Position numbers and translations under genes: made by a program. Under the pieces are notes generated by a model, which was not told the DNA's origin, ran no database searches, and saw only the letters and a program-made list of their open reading frames with translations. Shown here piece after piece: positions 1 through 8,267 of a stretch of DNA of 63,044 bases; within the stretch, counting starts at the first letter, position 1; every line of letters starts with the position of its first letter. The stretch covers positions 1 to 63,044 of the forward strand of contig JAFKFI010000058.1 in assembly GCA_017307285.1 (NCBI GenBank), read 5' to 3'. The DNA is from Alphaproteobacteria bacterium. Its GTDB lineage: Bacteria; Pseudomonadota; Alphaproteobacteria; Acetobacterales; Acetobacteraceae.

Positions 1-185
1 AGCTGTTCGGATCAGAGACGTTGCAATTCGTCTCACGCCACGGGATGCAGATCCTGGGCGGCCATTCGATGTTGCCCGAGGCCGACATGGAACGCTACCT
101 GCGCGAGGGCATCCAATCCACCATCGGCGGCGGCACGTCGCAGATCCAGCGTACCATCATCGCCCGGGCGATGATGGCCGGCTAA
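1..185 (+). CDS. Acyl-CoA dehydrogenase, C-terminal fragment (cut by window edge)
   Basis: The reading frame that ends at the TAA at 183-185 is open from position 3 to the left edge. Its about 60 residues contain HGMQILGGHSM followed by IGGGTSQIQRTIIARAM, the typical end of FAD-dependent acyl-CoA dehydrogenases, where the GGTSEIQR-like stretch lies near the flavin and dimer interface. The enzyme would introduce the alpha,beta double bond in an acyl-CoA. It lies 80 bases upstream of a CoA-transferase on the same strand, so it is probably the tail of the same catabolic operon. Substrate cannot be judged from this fragment. Confidence 0.85.
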   Translation, partial: LFGSETLQFVSRHGMQILGGHSMLPEADMERYLREGIQSTIGGGTSQIQRTIIARAMMAG

Positions 186-265
186 GCGGCTTCCGGTTCC
201 CCGCCGCGACCCGCGCGACCGGGCGGGCGCGGCCCTCTGTCTCTGCCACCACAGGATTTCAAGAC

Positions 266-1498
266 ATGCCACCGTTGGCCGGCATCAAGGTTCTCGACCT
301 CACCCGCGTTCTGGCGGGCCCGTGGGCGGCGATGACGCTCGGCGATCTCGGCGCCGAGATATGGAAGATCGAACACCCCGTTACCGGCGACGACACCCGC
401 ACCTGGCGTCCGCCGGAAATCGGCGGCGAATCGACCTATTACCTTTGCACGAACCGCAACAAACGCAGCATCGCGCTGGACATGAAGGCCCCCGATGGCA
501 TTGCGATACTGCGCGGCCTGGCACAGCGGGCGGATGTCCTGATTGAGAACATGCGCCTGGGCACGCTGGAGCGGATCGGCCTGGGCTGGGAAGCGTTGCA
601 CGCCCTCAATCCCCGCCTGATCTACTGCTCGGTGTCCGGCTATGGGCGAGACAGCCCGCGCGCGGCCGATCCGGGATACGATGCGGTCATTCAGGCCGAA
701 AGCGGGCTGATGTCGATTACCGGCACGCCGGAGGGGGATCCGCTGAAGCATGGCGTGGCGATCACCGACATCGCCACCGGCATGAACGCGACACAGGCCA
801 TCCTGGCGGCGCTGTTCGCGCGGGAGCGCGACGGCAAGGGCCAGTTCATCGATATCGCGTTGCTGGACAGCGGCTTGGCCATGCTGGTGAATCTGGGAAG
901 CGGTTGGTTGAACGGCGGCCATGTGCCGCGCCGGTTGGGCAACCAGCATCCCACCGTGGTGCCGTACGGTATATTCCACGGCAGCGATACTGGGTTCGTG
1001 CTGGGCTGTGGCAACGACCGCCAGTTCGCCCTCCTGTGCCGCGACGTGATCGGCCGGCCGGAACTGGCCGATGACGAGCGCTTCCGCCGCAATCAGGACC
1101 GCCAGCGCAACCGCGCCACGCTGGTGCCGATCCTGTCGGAGATCTTCGCCACGCGGCCTGCCGAAGCCTGGGTGGCGGCCTTGGTGAAGGCCGACGTTCC
1201 GGCCGGCACGGTGCGCGGACTACCCGAGGCGCTGGGCGCGCCTGAAGTGCTGGCGCGCGGTATGGTTCAGCATATTCCGCATCCCACGGCCGGCGAAGTG
1301 GCAGTGGTGGCCTCGCCGCTGCGGCTGCGCGGCACGCCTCCGGTGACGCCGACCAATCCACCTCTGTTGGGCGAGCACACGCGATCGGTGCTGGGTGGGG
1401 TGCTCGGCCTCGACGACCCCACGCTGAACGATCTGGCGGCGCGCGGCGTCATCGCCATGCGCGCCGCATCAGGCGGAGTGGCTGATCCGCCGGCTTGA
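266..1498 (+). CDS. Family III (CaiB/BaiF) CoA-transferase
   Basis: A 410-residue protein of the formyl-CoA transferase type, which moves CoA between carboxylic acids through an aspartyl-CoA anhydride. The N-terminal GIKVLDLTRVLAGPWA, NRNKRSIALDMKAPDG, the YCSVSGYG strand and GKGQFIDIALLDS are family hallmarks. The catalytic aspartate is expected in ITDIATG, at D168. It begins with ATG after CAGGA. The next genes are an acyl-CoA dehydrogenase, a CitE-like lyase and a MaoC hydratase, so this enzyme probably activates the acid, perhaps a dicarboxylate using succinyl-CoA. Family is certain; substrate is inferred. Confidence 0.93.
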   Translation: MPPLAGIKVLDLTRVLAGPWAAMTLGDLGAEIWKIEHPVTGDDTRTWRPPEIGGESTYYLCTNRNKRSIALDMKAPDGIAILRGLAQRADVLIENMRLGTLERIGLGWEALHALNPRLIYCSVSGYGRDSPRAADPGYDAVIQAESGLMSITGTPEGDPLKHGVAITDIATGMNATQAILAALFARERDGKGQFIDIALLDSGLAMLVNLGSGWLNGGHVPRRLGNQHPTVVPYGIFHGSDTGFVLGCGNDRQFALLCRDVIGRPELADDERFRRNQDRQRNRATLVPILSEIFATRPAEAWVAALVKADVPAGTVRGLPEALGAPEVLARGMVQHIPHPTAGEVAVVASPLRLRGTPPVTPTNPPLLGEHTRSVLGGVLGLDDPTLNDLAARGVIAMRAASGGVADPPA

Positions 1499-1535
1499 CG
1501 TTCGAATTTAGGCATGGTGTTCTGATTTTCGAACG
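1499..1535. promoter_or_regulatory. Inverted repeat CGTTCGAA / TTCGAACG between two genes
   Basis: Starting one base after the CoA-transferase stop codon there is an 8-base arm CGTTCGAA (1499-1506) and its exact complement TTCGAACG (1528-1535), separated by 21 bases. The dehydrogenase ATG follows at 1589. It could be a regulator site or a weak intercistronic hairpin. There is no T tract after it, so a classical terminator is unlikely. Function is not known. Confidence 0.4.
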
Positions 1536-1588
1536 CTCCGGGTAACTGTCGCCGAACGGCCTGGAAGATATAGTGCGGGAGGAAAGCC

Positions 1589-2755
1589 ATGGATTTCGAT
1601 ATGACGCCGGCTCGCCGGGAAATCGTGGACGCGGTGAACGCGCTCTGCGCCCGGTTCGACGATCGTTACTGGCTGACCCGCGACCGGGAGGGTGGCTTTC
1701 CCGAGGATTTCTACCGCGCCGTGGCCGATGGCGGCTGGCTTGGCATCGCGATGCCCGAGGAATACGGCGGCGCTGGCCTTGGCATCACCGAGGCCGCGCT
1801 GCTGATGCAGACCATCGCCGAAACAGGCGGCGGCATGTCGGCCGCGTCGTCGGTTCACATGAATATCTTTGGTTTGCACCCGGTCGTGGTGTTTGGCACG
1901 CCGGAGCAGAAGCAGCGCATGCTGCCGCCGCTGATCAGGGGCGAGGTCAAGGCCTGCTTCGCCGTTACGGAACCCGACGCTGGTCTTAATACCACCAAAC
2001 TGACCACCAAGGCGGTGCGGGACGGCAAGCGCTATATCATCTCCGGACGGAAGATATGGATATCCACCGCCCAGGTGGCCGACAACATGCTAATCCTGGC
2101 GCGCACCACCCCGATCGATCAGGTGCGCAAGGCGACTGGCGGTCTCAGCCTGTTCTATACGAAGCTCGACCGCAGCCGGATCGAAGTCCGAGAGATTGAA
2201 AAGATGGGCCGCAAGGCGGTCGACTCGAACGAGCTGTTCATAGATGGTCTGGAAGTCCCGGAGGAGGACCGGATCGGCGAGGAAGGCAACGGCTTCCACT
2301 ACATCCTGCACGGCATGAACCCCGAGCGCGTGCTGGTGGGTGCCGAGGCGGTGGGCATCGGCCGGTCGGCGCTATTCCGCGCCGCGCGCTATGCGCGCGA
2401 TCGCGTGGTATTCGGCCGGCCCATCGGCCAAAATCAGGGCGTCCAGCACCCTCTGGCGCTATGTTGGGCGCAACTCGAGGCGGCGCGCCTGATGGTGTAC
2501 CGCGCCGGCGCCCTCTACGACAGCGGGCAGCCCTGCGGGCCGGAGGCGAACGCGGCCAAGCTGCTGGCTGCGCAGGCCGCCGTCGATACCTGCCAGACCG
2601 CGCAGCTTACCCATGGCGGCTACGGCTACGCCAAGGAATTTCATGTGGAACGGCTGCTGCGCGAGGCGCTGCTGGTTCGCATCGCCCCGGTCACCCCGCA
2701 ACTTATCCTCTCCAACATCGCGGAAAAAGTGCTGGGCCTGCCCAAATCTTATTGA
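1589..2755 (+). CDS. Acyl-CoA dehydrogenase
   Basis: A 388-residue FAD flavoprotein that oxidises an acyl-CoA to its 2-enoyl-CoA and passes electrons to electron-transfer flavoprotein. The family order is visible: helical N-terminal domain, FAVTEPDAGLNTTKLTTKA (FAD and substrate binding), the SGRKIWIST strand, the FGRPIGQNQGVQHPLA helix and the C-terminal THGGYGYAKEF. The ATG is preceded by GGGAGGAAAG, a strong ribosome site. It sits between a CoA-transferase and a CitE-like lyase. In that setting it may act on a branched C5 dicarboxyl-CoA such as methylsuccinyl-CoA; that is inference, and a fatty or branched acyl-CoA remains possible. Confidence 0.92.
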   Translation: MDFDMTPARREIVDAVNALCARFDDRYWLTRDREGGFPEDFYRAVADGGWLGIAMPEEYGGAGLGITEAALLMQTIAETGGGMSAASSVHMNIFGLHPVVVFGTPEQKQRMLPPLIRGEVKACFAVTEPDAGLNTTKLTTKAVRDGKRYIISGRKIWISTAQVADNMLILARTTPIDQVRKATGGLSLFYTKLDRSRIEVREIEKMGRKAVDSNELFIDGLEVPEEDRIGEEGNGFHYILHGMNPERVLVGAEAVGIGRSALFRAARYARDRVVFGRPIGQNQGVQHPLALCWAQLEAARLMVYRAGALYDSGQPCGPEANAAKLLAAQAAVDTCQTAQLTHGGYGYAKEFHVERLLREALLVRIAPVTPQLILSNIAEKVLGLPKSY

Positions 2756-2786
2756 GGCCCATCGCCGCGCGAACAGGATCCTACCC

Positions 2787-3662
2787 ATGAAGCCGATCCG
2801 CTCGTTTCTTTTCGTCCCCTCGATCCGGGAATCCTGGATCGATAAGGTGCCCGGCTATGGCGCCGATGCGATCATCCTGGATCTGGAAGACAGCGTGCCC
2901 GAGGACGGCAAGGCGCAGGCCCGCGACATCGCTCACCGTCGAATCGCCGGCCTAGCCCGTGCCGGCCAGCGGGTGCATGTGCGCATCAATCGCAGTCCAT
3001 TCCTATATAGTTTTGAAGATATCCTGGCGGTGGTGACCGAGGGGCTTGAGGGCATCGTACTGCCCAAGCCAGAGGGGCCGGAGGATATCGAGACCATCTC
3101 GGCCATGCTGTCGGAAGCCGAATTGCGAAACGGCCGTCCCCAGGGCGGCACGATGTTGGTGGCGACGCTGGAAACCGCGCGGTCCATCCAATTCGCCTAC
3201 GAAATCGCCCGGCACGCCCGGGTCGGCATGATCGCCGGGGTCAGCGCCCGCAATGGCGATGTGCAGCGCTCGGTCGGCTACCAGTGGACGCCCGAGGGGA
3301 TGGAAACGCTGCACCTGAAATCGGCCGCGGTGATTGCCGCGCGCGCTGCAGGCAAGCTGCCGCTGGGCGGATTATGGCAGGATATCCGCGACCTGGACGG
3401 GCTCCGCCAGTCGGCGCTGAAGCATCGCGAACTGGGTTTCGTCGGCGAGTTCGTGCTGCACCCCAGCAACGTCCCGGTCGTCAACGAAACCTATAGCCCC
3501 TCATCGCAGGAGATCGCCTATTATGAGGGCATGGTGCATGCCTATGAGGAGGCGACCAAGGCCAGCCGCGGCGCGATCATCTACGAAGGCGAGCACATCG
3601 ACCTGGCGCATGTGCGGACCGCCCGGGAAATCATCGCGCTGGCGCATGGCGGCGCCAAGTAA
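2787..3662 (+). CDS. HpcH/HpaI-CitE family acyl-CoA lyase (citramalyl-CoA or malyl-CoA lyase-like)
   Basis: A 291-residue TIM-barrel lyase of the CitE type. RSFLFVPS at the N-terminus, LDLEDSVPEDGK (acidic metal-binding strand), HVRINR (CoA-binding arginine) and VLPKPEG are family motifs. Members split beta-hydroxyacyl-CoAs such as citramalyl-CoA, beta-methylmalyl-CoA or malyl-CoA by retro-aldol cleavage with Mg2+. The frame is open from 2613, but that part overlaps the dehydrogenase gene, and the ATG at 2787 starts the conserved domain, so I chose it. The MaoC hydratase follows after 23 bases and would make the hydroxyacyl-CoA that this enzyme cleaves. Exact substrate is inferred. Confidence 0.9.
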   Translation: MKPIRSFLFVPSIRESWIDKVPGYGADAIILDLEDSVPEDGKAQARDIAHRRIAGLARAGQRVHVRINRSPFLYSFEDILAVVTEGLEGIVLPKPEGPEDIETISAMLSEAELRNGRPQGGTMLVATLETARSIQFAYEIARHARVGMIAGVSARNGDVQRSVGYQWTPEGMETLHLKSAAVIAARAAGKLPLGGLWQDIRDLDGLRQSALKHRELGFVGEFVLHPSNVPVVNETYSPSSQEIAYYEGMVHAYEEATKASRGAIIYEGEHIDLAHVRTAREIIALAHGGAK

Positions 3663-3685
3663 TTTCGATCGACAGGAGAAAACCG

Positions 3686-4165
3686 ATGATCCACCAGCCG
3701 CCGCGCGGAAAGTATTTGGAAGAGTTACATCCCGGCGATATTTTCCGCCACGCGATCACTCGCACGGTGACCGATGCCGACAATACGCTGTTTTGCGCCC
3801 TGACGCATAATCCGCAGCCATTGCACCTCGATGACGAATTCTCCCGGGACACGATGTTTGGTTCGCGTATCGTCAACAGCATCTACACACTGGGCCTCAT
3901 CGTCGGCGTCGGCGTCGGCGAACTGACGCTGGGCACGACGCTCGGTAATCTCGGTTTCGGTGAAGTGACGTTTCCCGCGCCGGTCCGCATCGGCGACACG
4001 CTGCGCGCCGAAACGGAAGTGATCAGCTGCCGTGAATCGAAATCCCGTCCCGGCACCGGGATCGTGGAGTTCGAGACCCGTGGCTACAACCAAAAGGAAG
4101 AACTTGTTGCGAGGGTACGGCGGCTGGCCTTGATGCTTTGCACGCCCAAGGAAGCCGTCGAATGA
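3686..4165 (+). CDS. MaoC-like hydratase (mesaconyl/itaconyl-CoA hydratase-like)
   Basis: A 159-residue single hot-dog-fold protein. The hydratase motif is seen as DADNTLFCALTHNPQPLHLD, with the Asp/Asn and His expected for water addition, followed by the FGSRIVNS turn and a central hydrophobic helix. Such R-hydratases hydrate enoyl-CoAs; the combination of this motif with a neighbouring CitE-like lyase is also found in itaconate and mesaconate degradation. AGGAG precedes the ATG. Its stop overlaps the start of the next ligase gene in ATGA, which indicates translational coupling. A generic (R)-specific enoyl-CoA hydratase is the alternative. Confidence 0.88.
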   Translation: MIHQPPRGKYLEELHPGDIFRHAITRTVTDADNTLFCALTHNPQPLHLDDEFSRDTMFGSRIVNSIYTLGLIVGVGVGELTLGTTLGNLGFGEVTFPAPVRIGDTLRAETEVISCRESKSRPGTGIVEFETRGYNQKEELVARVRRLALMLCTPKEAVE

Positions 4166-6147
4166 CAGAGCCTCTGCCGGCAGCCCAGGAGAAAGGTGCG
4201 CGGCCGGTCTGGCATCCCTCGCGCGAACTGCTGACCGGAAGCAACGTCGCGTTGTTCATGCGCGAACAAGGGGTGACGGACTATGATGCCCTGCTTCGGC
4301 GGGCCGATTCCGACCCCGAATGGTTTTGGGGCGCCGTTCTCGGCCGGCTGGCGTTCCATCGTCCATACGACACGCTGTTGGACGAGTCCGCAGGGGCGCC
4401 CTTCGCGCGCTGGTGCGACGGCGGGCTGACGAACGTCGCGCTGAACTGCCTCGACCGGTATCGGGACACCGAGCGATGGGAACGCAACGCAGTCGTCTGG
4501 GAAGGCGAGGACGGCGCGATCCGGCAATGGAGCTACGCCGAACTCGCCGCGGACGTAAGCCGTCTGGCGGATGGTTTGCGAGCCCTTGGCCATAGGCCGG
4601 GCGACGTCGTCGGCCTTTACATGCCCGCGCTGCCCGAGGCGGTGTCGGCGGTGCTGGCGGTGGCCAAGATCGGCGGCGTCATCCTGCCACTGTTCTCGGG
4701 CTTCGGCGCTGCGGCCCTGGCCGGTCGGCTGCGCGATGCCGGCGCAGTGGCGGTGATCACCGCCGATGCGACGTTGCGGCGCGGCCGGACCGTCGAGATG
4801 AAGTCGGTGCTGGACGAGGCTGTCGCCGAACTGCCGGCGATTCGCAATGTGGTCGTGGTCCGCCGCCTGGGCTCCCAGGTGCCGTGGTCCACCCCGCGCG
4901 ATCACTGGTACCACGAACTCACCGCCGGCCGGCGGGAGGATGCGCCGACCGAACAGATGCCGGCGGACGCGCCGATGATGCTGATGTACACCTCCGGCAC
5001 CACCGGCCTCCCGAAAGGCACGGTCCATACGCATTGCGGCTTCGCGGCGAAGCTGGTGGCCGATCTCGGTCTGGTCATGGATCTGCGGCCGACCGACCGG
5101 CTGCTATGGCTGAGCGACATGGGCTGGCTGGTCGGCCCGCTTTGCGCGGTCGGTGTGCCGCTGATGGGCGCATCGCTGCTGCTGGCGGAAGGCGCGCCCG
5201 ACTATCCCGACGCGGGCCGCATGTGGCGGCTGGTTGCCGACCACCGTGTCTCGTTCCTGGGGCTGGCGCCCACGACCGTTCGTGGCTTCATGAAAGACGG
5301 CGGCGGCGGGATCGAACGCCACGATCTCGGGTCACTGCGCGTGGTCGCCTCGACCGGAGAGGTGTGGACGCCGGACGCTTGGCACTGGACCTTCGATAAG
5401 GTGTGCGCGCGCCGGGTGCCGATACTGAACTATTCCGGCGGCACCGAAGTGGGCGGCGGGATCCTGGGCTGCCCGGTGGTGCTGCCCCTTCGCCCTTGCG
5501 CCTTCAGCCGAGCCATTCCCGGTATGCAGGCCGATGTCACGGATGGGGCGGGCCATCCGATACCGGACGGCACGGTCGGCGAACTGGTGATCCGCGGTCC
5601 GTCGCCGGGCCTGACGCGCGGCCTTTGGCATGACCGAGAGCGCTACCTGGACAGTTACTGGCGCGACATTCCCGGCCTGTGGCGGCATGGCGACTGGGCG
5701 AGGCGGGAAGCAGACGGCTACTGGTTCATCCTGGGACGCAGCGACGACACGCTGAAGATTGCCGGTAAGCGCACCGGCCCGTCGGAGATCGAGACCCTGC
5801 TGATGGCGACCGGCAAGGTGGCCGAATGCGCGGTGATCGGCCTGCCCGACGAGACCAAGGGCGAGGCGGTCGGCTGCATCGTCGTGCCGATGCCCGGCCT
5901 TACCTGGACCTTGGCGCTGCGTGAGGAACTGGCCGCCGCCGTGGTCGCTGGCCTTGGCGTGCCGTACCGCCCGAAGCTTGTCATGGCGGTGGACGACCTG
6001 CCGAAAACCAGGAACATGAAGATCATGCGGCGGGTTGTTCGGGCTGCCTGTCTGGATCGCGATCCGGGAGACCTCTCCTCCTTGGTCAATCCCGAGACGG
6101 TCGAGGCGATCCGGGCCAGCCGTGCCGCCGAGGGAGCCGGGCCATGA
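4162..6147 (+). CDS. Acetyl/acetoacetyl-CoA synthetase-like AMP-forming ligase
   Basis: A 661-residue adenylate-forming ligase of the long Acs type, with an N-terminal cap (WHPSRELLTGSNVALFM, FWGAVLGRLAF) before the core. The P-loop is MLMYTSGTTGLPKG at about residues 281-294; the C-terminal lid contains GRSDDTLKIAGKR and PKTRNMKIMRR, whose lysine before IMRR should be the catalytic lysine. It converts an acid, ATP and CoA into acyl-CoA, AMP and pyrophosphate. I chose the ATG at 4162, which overlaps the MaoC stop, rather than the upstream in-frame ATG at 4138. Size and lid resemble acetyl-, propionyl- or acetoacetyl-CoA synthetases, but the substrate is not fixed by the sequence. Confidence 0.88.
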   Translation: MTEPLPAAQEKGARPVWHPSRELLTGSNVALFMREQGVTDYDALLRRADSDPEWFWGAVLGRLAFHRPYDTLLDESAGAPFARWCDGGLTNVALNCLDRYRDTERWERNAVVWEGEDGAIRQWSYAELAADVSRLADGLRALGHRPGDVVGLYMPALPEAVSAVLAVAKIGGVILPLFSGFGAAALAGRLRDAGAVAVITADATLRRGRTVEMKSVLDEAVAELPAIRNVVVVRRLGSQVPWSTPRDHWYHELTAGRREDAPTEQMPADAPMMLMYTSGTTGLPKGTVHTHCGFAAKLVADLGLVMDLRPTDRLLWLSDMGWLVGPLCAVGVPLMGASLLLAEGAPDYPDAGRMWRLVADHRVSFLGLAPTTVRGFMKDGGGGIERHDLGSLRVVASTGEVWTPDAWHWTFDKVCARRVPILNYSGGTEVGGGILGCPVVLPLRPCAFSRAIPGMQADVTDGAGHPIPDGTVGELVIRGPSPGLTRGLWHDRERYLDSYWRDIPGLWRHGDWARREADGYWFILGRSDDTLKIAGKRTGPSEIETLLMATGKVAECAVIGLPDETKGEAVGCIVVPMPGLTWTLALREELAAAVVAGLGVPYRPKLVMAVDDLPKTRNMKIMRRVVRAACLDRDPGDLSSLVNPETVEAIRASRAAEGAGP

Positions 6148-7409
6148 GTGCCAAGGCGGAGGGCTTCCTGCCGCTGCGAGGCGTGCGCGTGCTGGACCTG
6201 GGCAAAGTGCTGGCGGGACCGACCTGTAGCCAGTGCCTGGCCGACCTCGGCGCGGACGTGATCAAGGTGGAGCCAACCGGGACTGGCGACGATACGAGGG
6301 GGTGGCCGCCGTTCGCCGGCGACGGGCGGGATGGGGCTATTTTTCTCAGCGTCAACCGCAACAAGCGCAGCGTGGCGGTCGATCTGAAAACCCCCGAGGG
6401 CCGCGAGATCGTTGGCCGGCTGCTCGATACCGCCGATATCTTCCTTGAAAGCTATCGAGAAGGAACCATTGACCGGCTGGGCTTCGGCTACGAGCAGGTT
6501 CGGGCTCGGCGTCCGGGCATCATCTATGTCAGCATATCGGGCTACGGCCGCACCGGGCCGCTTTCGGACCTGCCGGGTTATGACATGATGCTGCAGGCGG
6601 CGAGCGGGATCATGGGCATCACCGGAGAAAAGGGCGGCATGCCGGTGCGCAGCCCGTTCTCGCCGCTGGATCAGACCACCGGCCTGTGGGCCGTGATCGG
6701 CATTCTCGCCGCGCTTCGCGAGCGCGATCGCACCGGCGAGGGGCGCTTCCTGGAAGTCTCGTTGTTCGACACCGCCATGGCGTTTCTCGCCTATAGCGCA
6801 CAGACTTGGTGGTTGACCGGCGAGCCACCGCGCAAGGCCGGATCGGGTCACGAATCGCTGTGTCCGTATCAGGCGTTCCAGGCGGCCGACGATTACATCA
6901 TGCTGGGTGTGGGCAGCGACAGGCTTTGGCAACGGCTGTGCGCGGCGGCGGGCCTCGACGCCTACGCCGACGATCCGCGCTATCGCACCAACGCTGACCG
7001 GGTTCGCAATTTCGAAGCGACGGTGGCACTGGTCGGCGATCGGCTGCGGCGGAAGACGGTGGCGGAATGGGTCGCCATCTTGACCGCGGCTGGAGTGCCC
7101 AACGCGCCGATCAATCCAGTAGAGACAGTACTGGCTTTTCCGCACGTCGCTGACCGCGGCATCGTTCAGTCCTACCAGCACCCGCGCTATGGGGCGCTGA
7201 ACAGCATCAGCATCCCGCTGCGTACGGACGGCCAGGACCGGCGCGTGCGGATGCCGCCGCCGATGCTGGGCGAGCATACCCAGGACGTGTTGCTGGAAGC
7301 CGGCTTCACTTCGGAGCAGATCGATGACTGGGTTGAAAGGCGCGTCGTGGCCGTGGGCAAGCAGGTGCCCGCCGGTTCGGGGCCGCCCGGCAGCGTCGAA
7401 CAGGGCTAG
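6144..7409 (+). CDS. Family III CoA-transferase (sister of the gene at 8268)
   Basis: A 421-residue CaiB/BaiF protein. GVRVLDLGKVLAGPT, NRNKRSVAVDLKTPEG, SISGYGRTGPL and TGEGRFLEVSLFD are clear family motifs. The nucleophilic aspartate is in SPLDQTTG, at D176. Its ATG overlaps the ligase TGA (ATGA). It closely resembles the protein encoded at 8268 in the active-site segment SPLDQTTG, in the SLCPYQAF strand and in the RTNADRVR helix, so the pair probably arose by duplication around the IclR gene that separates them. The acid transferred is unknown; the preceding ligase may supply a CoA donor. Confidence 0.92.
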   Translation: MSAKAEGFLPLRGVRVLDLGKVLAGPTCSQCLADLGADVIKVEPTGTGDDTRGWPPFAGDGRDGAIFLSVNRNKRSVAVDLKTPEGREIVGRLLDTADIFLESYREGTIDRLGFGYEQVRARRPGIIYVSISGYGRTGPLSDLPGYDMMLQAASGIMGITGEKGGMPVRSPFSPLDQTTGLWAVIGILAALRERDRTGEGRFLEVSLFDTAMAFLAYSAQTWWLTGEPPRKAGSGHESLCPYQAFQAADDYIMLGVGSDRLWQRLCAAAGLDAYADDPRYRTNADRVRNFEATVALVGDRLRRKTVAEWVAILTAAGVPNAPINPVETVLAFPHVADRGIVQSYQHPRYGALNSISIPLRTDGQDRRVRMPPPMLGEHTQDVLLEAGFTSEQIDDWVERRVVAVGKQVPAGSGPPGSVEQG

Positions 7410-7414
7410 CGCCG

Positions 7415-8263
7415 ATGGCCTCCTCCACTCTGAAAGACGCGACGGCGCTGGACAGCGGGCCTCGGGCGGCACTGCGAACATTGCGGCTGCTGAGCCACAT
7501 CGCCTCCTTCCCCGAAGGAATCAGCCTGGCTCGGTTGAGCGAGCACGCCGACGCACCCAAAAGCAGCCTGCTGGCGTTGCTCCGGGCACTGGCCGGCGGC
7601 GGGTACGTCTTGCAAGGAGGCGGAAAATACCTGCTGGGCCCGGAAGCCCACCGGCTGGGGCTGGCACTGACGCCCGCGATTTCCCTGACGCGGATAGCGC
7701 GCCCCTTCATGGGGGACCTGGCCCGGCAGGCGGGAGAAACGGTGCTGATCGCGCTGCTGGACCGGGAAACACACCGCGCGATCTATGTGGAGAAAGTCGA
7801 GAGCGCCAATTCGATCCGCTACACCGTGCCGCTGGGCACCTCGCGGCCGCTGTATTGCTCCGCCGCCGGAAGGGTCCTGTTGGCGAGTTTGCCCGAGGAG
7901 GAGATCGAAGCCTATCTGTGGGACACCGACCTCGTGCCGCTGACGCCGTTGACGGTCACGCAAGCCGCGGCGCTGCGCCCGCTGCTCGCACGGATCCGCG
8001 AAGAGGGCGTGGCGGTCACGCAGGGCGAGGTATCCACCGAAGTCTCCGGCTTCGCCGCGCCGTTGATCGACGAAGCGGGGCGCGTCGTCGCGGCGGTGGC
8101 GATGGCCGCGCCTGTCAGCCGCTCGACCGTTGCGACCTGTCGGCTCAAGACTCAGATACGTAACGCGGCGACATTGATTTCCCGCGCGCTTGGTATGCCG
8201 CAGGCGGCGGTACCTGTCCCGCGAAAGCGACGGCGGCCCGATCTCCATCCCAAGGGAAAGTAG
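7415..8263 (+). CDS. IclR-family transcriptional regulator
   Basis: A 282-residue regulator with a winged helix-turn-helix at about residues 15-75 (ALRTLRLLSHIA, LSEHADAPKSSLLALLRAL) and the IclR effector domain, which shows YVEKVESANSIRYTVPLG, the SAAGRVLLA helix and VSGFAAPLID. IclR proteins bind as dimers or tetramers to palindromic operators and respond to small acids or aromatic compounds. It lies six bases after one CoA-transferase and five bases before a sister one, so it is probably co-transcribed and regulates this operon. Effector and direction of control cannot be read from the sequence. Confidence 0.92.
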   Translation: MASSTLKDATALDSGPRAALRTLRLLSHIASFPEGISLARLSEHADAPKSSLLALLRALAGGGYVLQGGGKYLLGPEAHRLGLALTPAISLTRIARPFMGDLARQAGETVLIALLDRETHRAIYVEKVESANSIRYTVPLGTSRPLYCSAAGRVLLASLPEEEIEAYLWDTDLVPLTPLTVTQAAALRPLLARIREEGVAVTQGEVSTEVSGFAAPLIDEAGRVVAAVAMAAPVSRSTVATCRLKTQIRNAATLISRALGMPQAAVPVPRKRRRPDLHPKGK

Positions 8264-8267
8264 CGAG

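Noticed and set aside
182-979. 265-codon minus-strand frame opposite the first CoA-transferase
   Set aside because: It is a mirror of a coding frame in GC-rich DNA; the plus-strand product has all motifs of its family. Many similar long antisense frames occur across the window and were dropped for the same reason.
5718-7481. 587-codon minus-strand frame opposite the ligase and CoA-transferase genes
   Set aside because: Low-complexity Arg/Ala/His-rich translation without any domain; caused by third-position GC bias.
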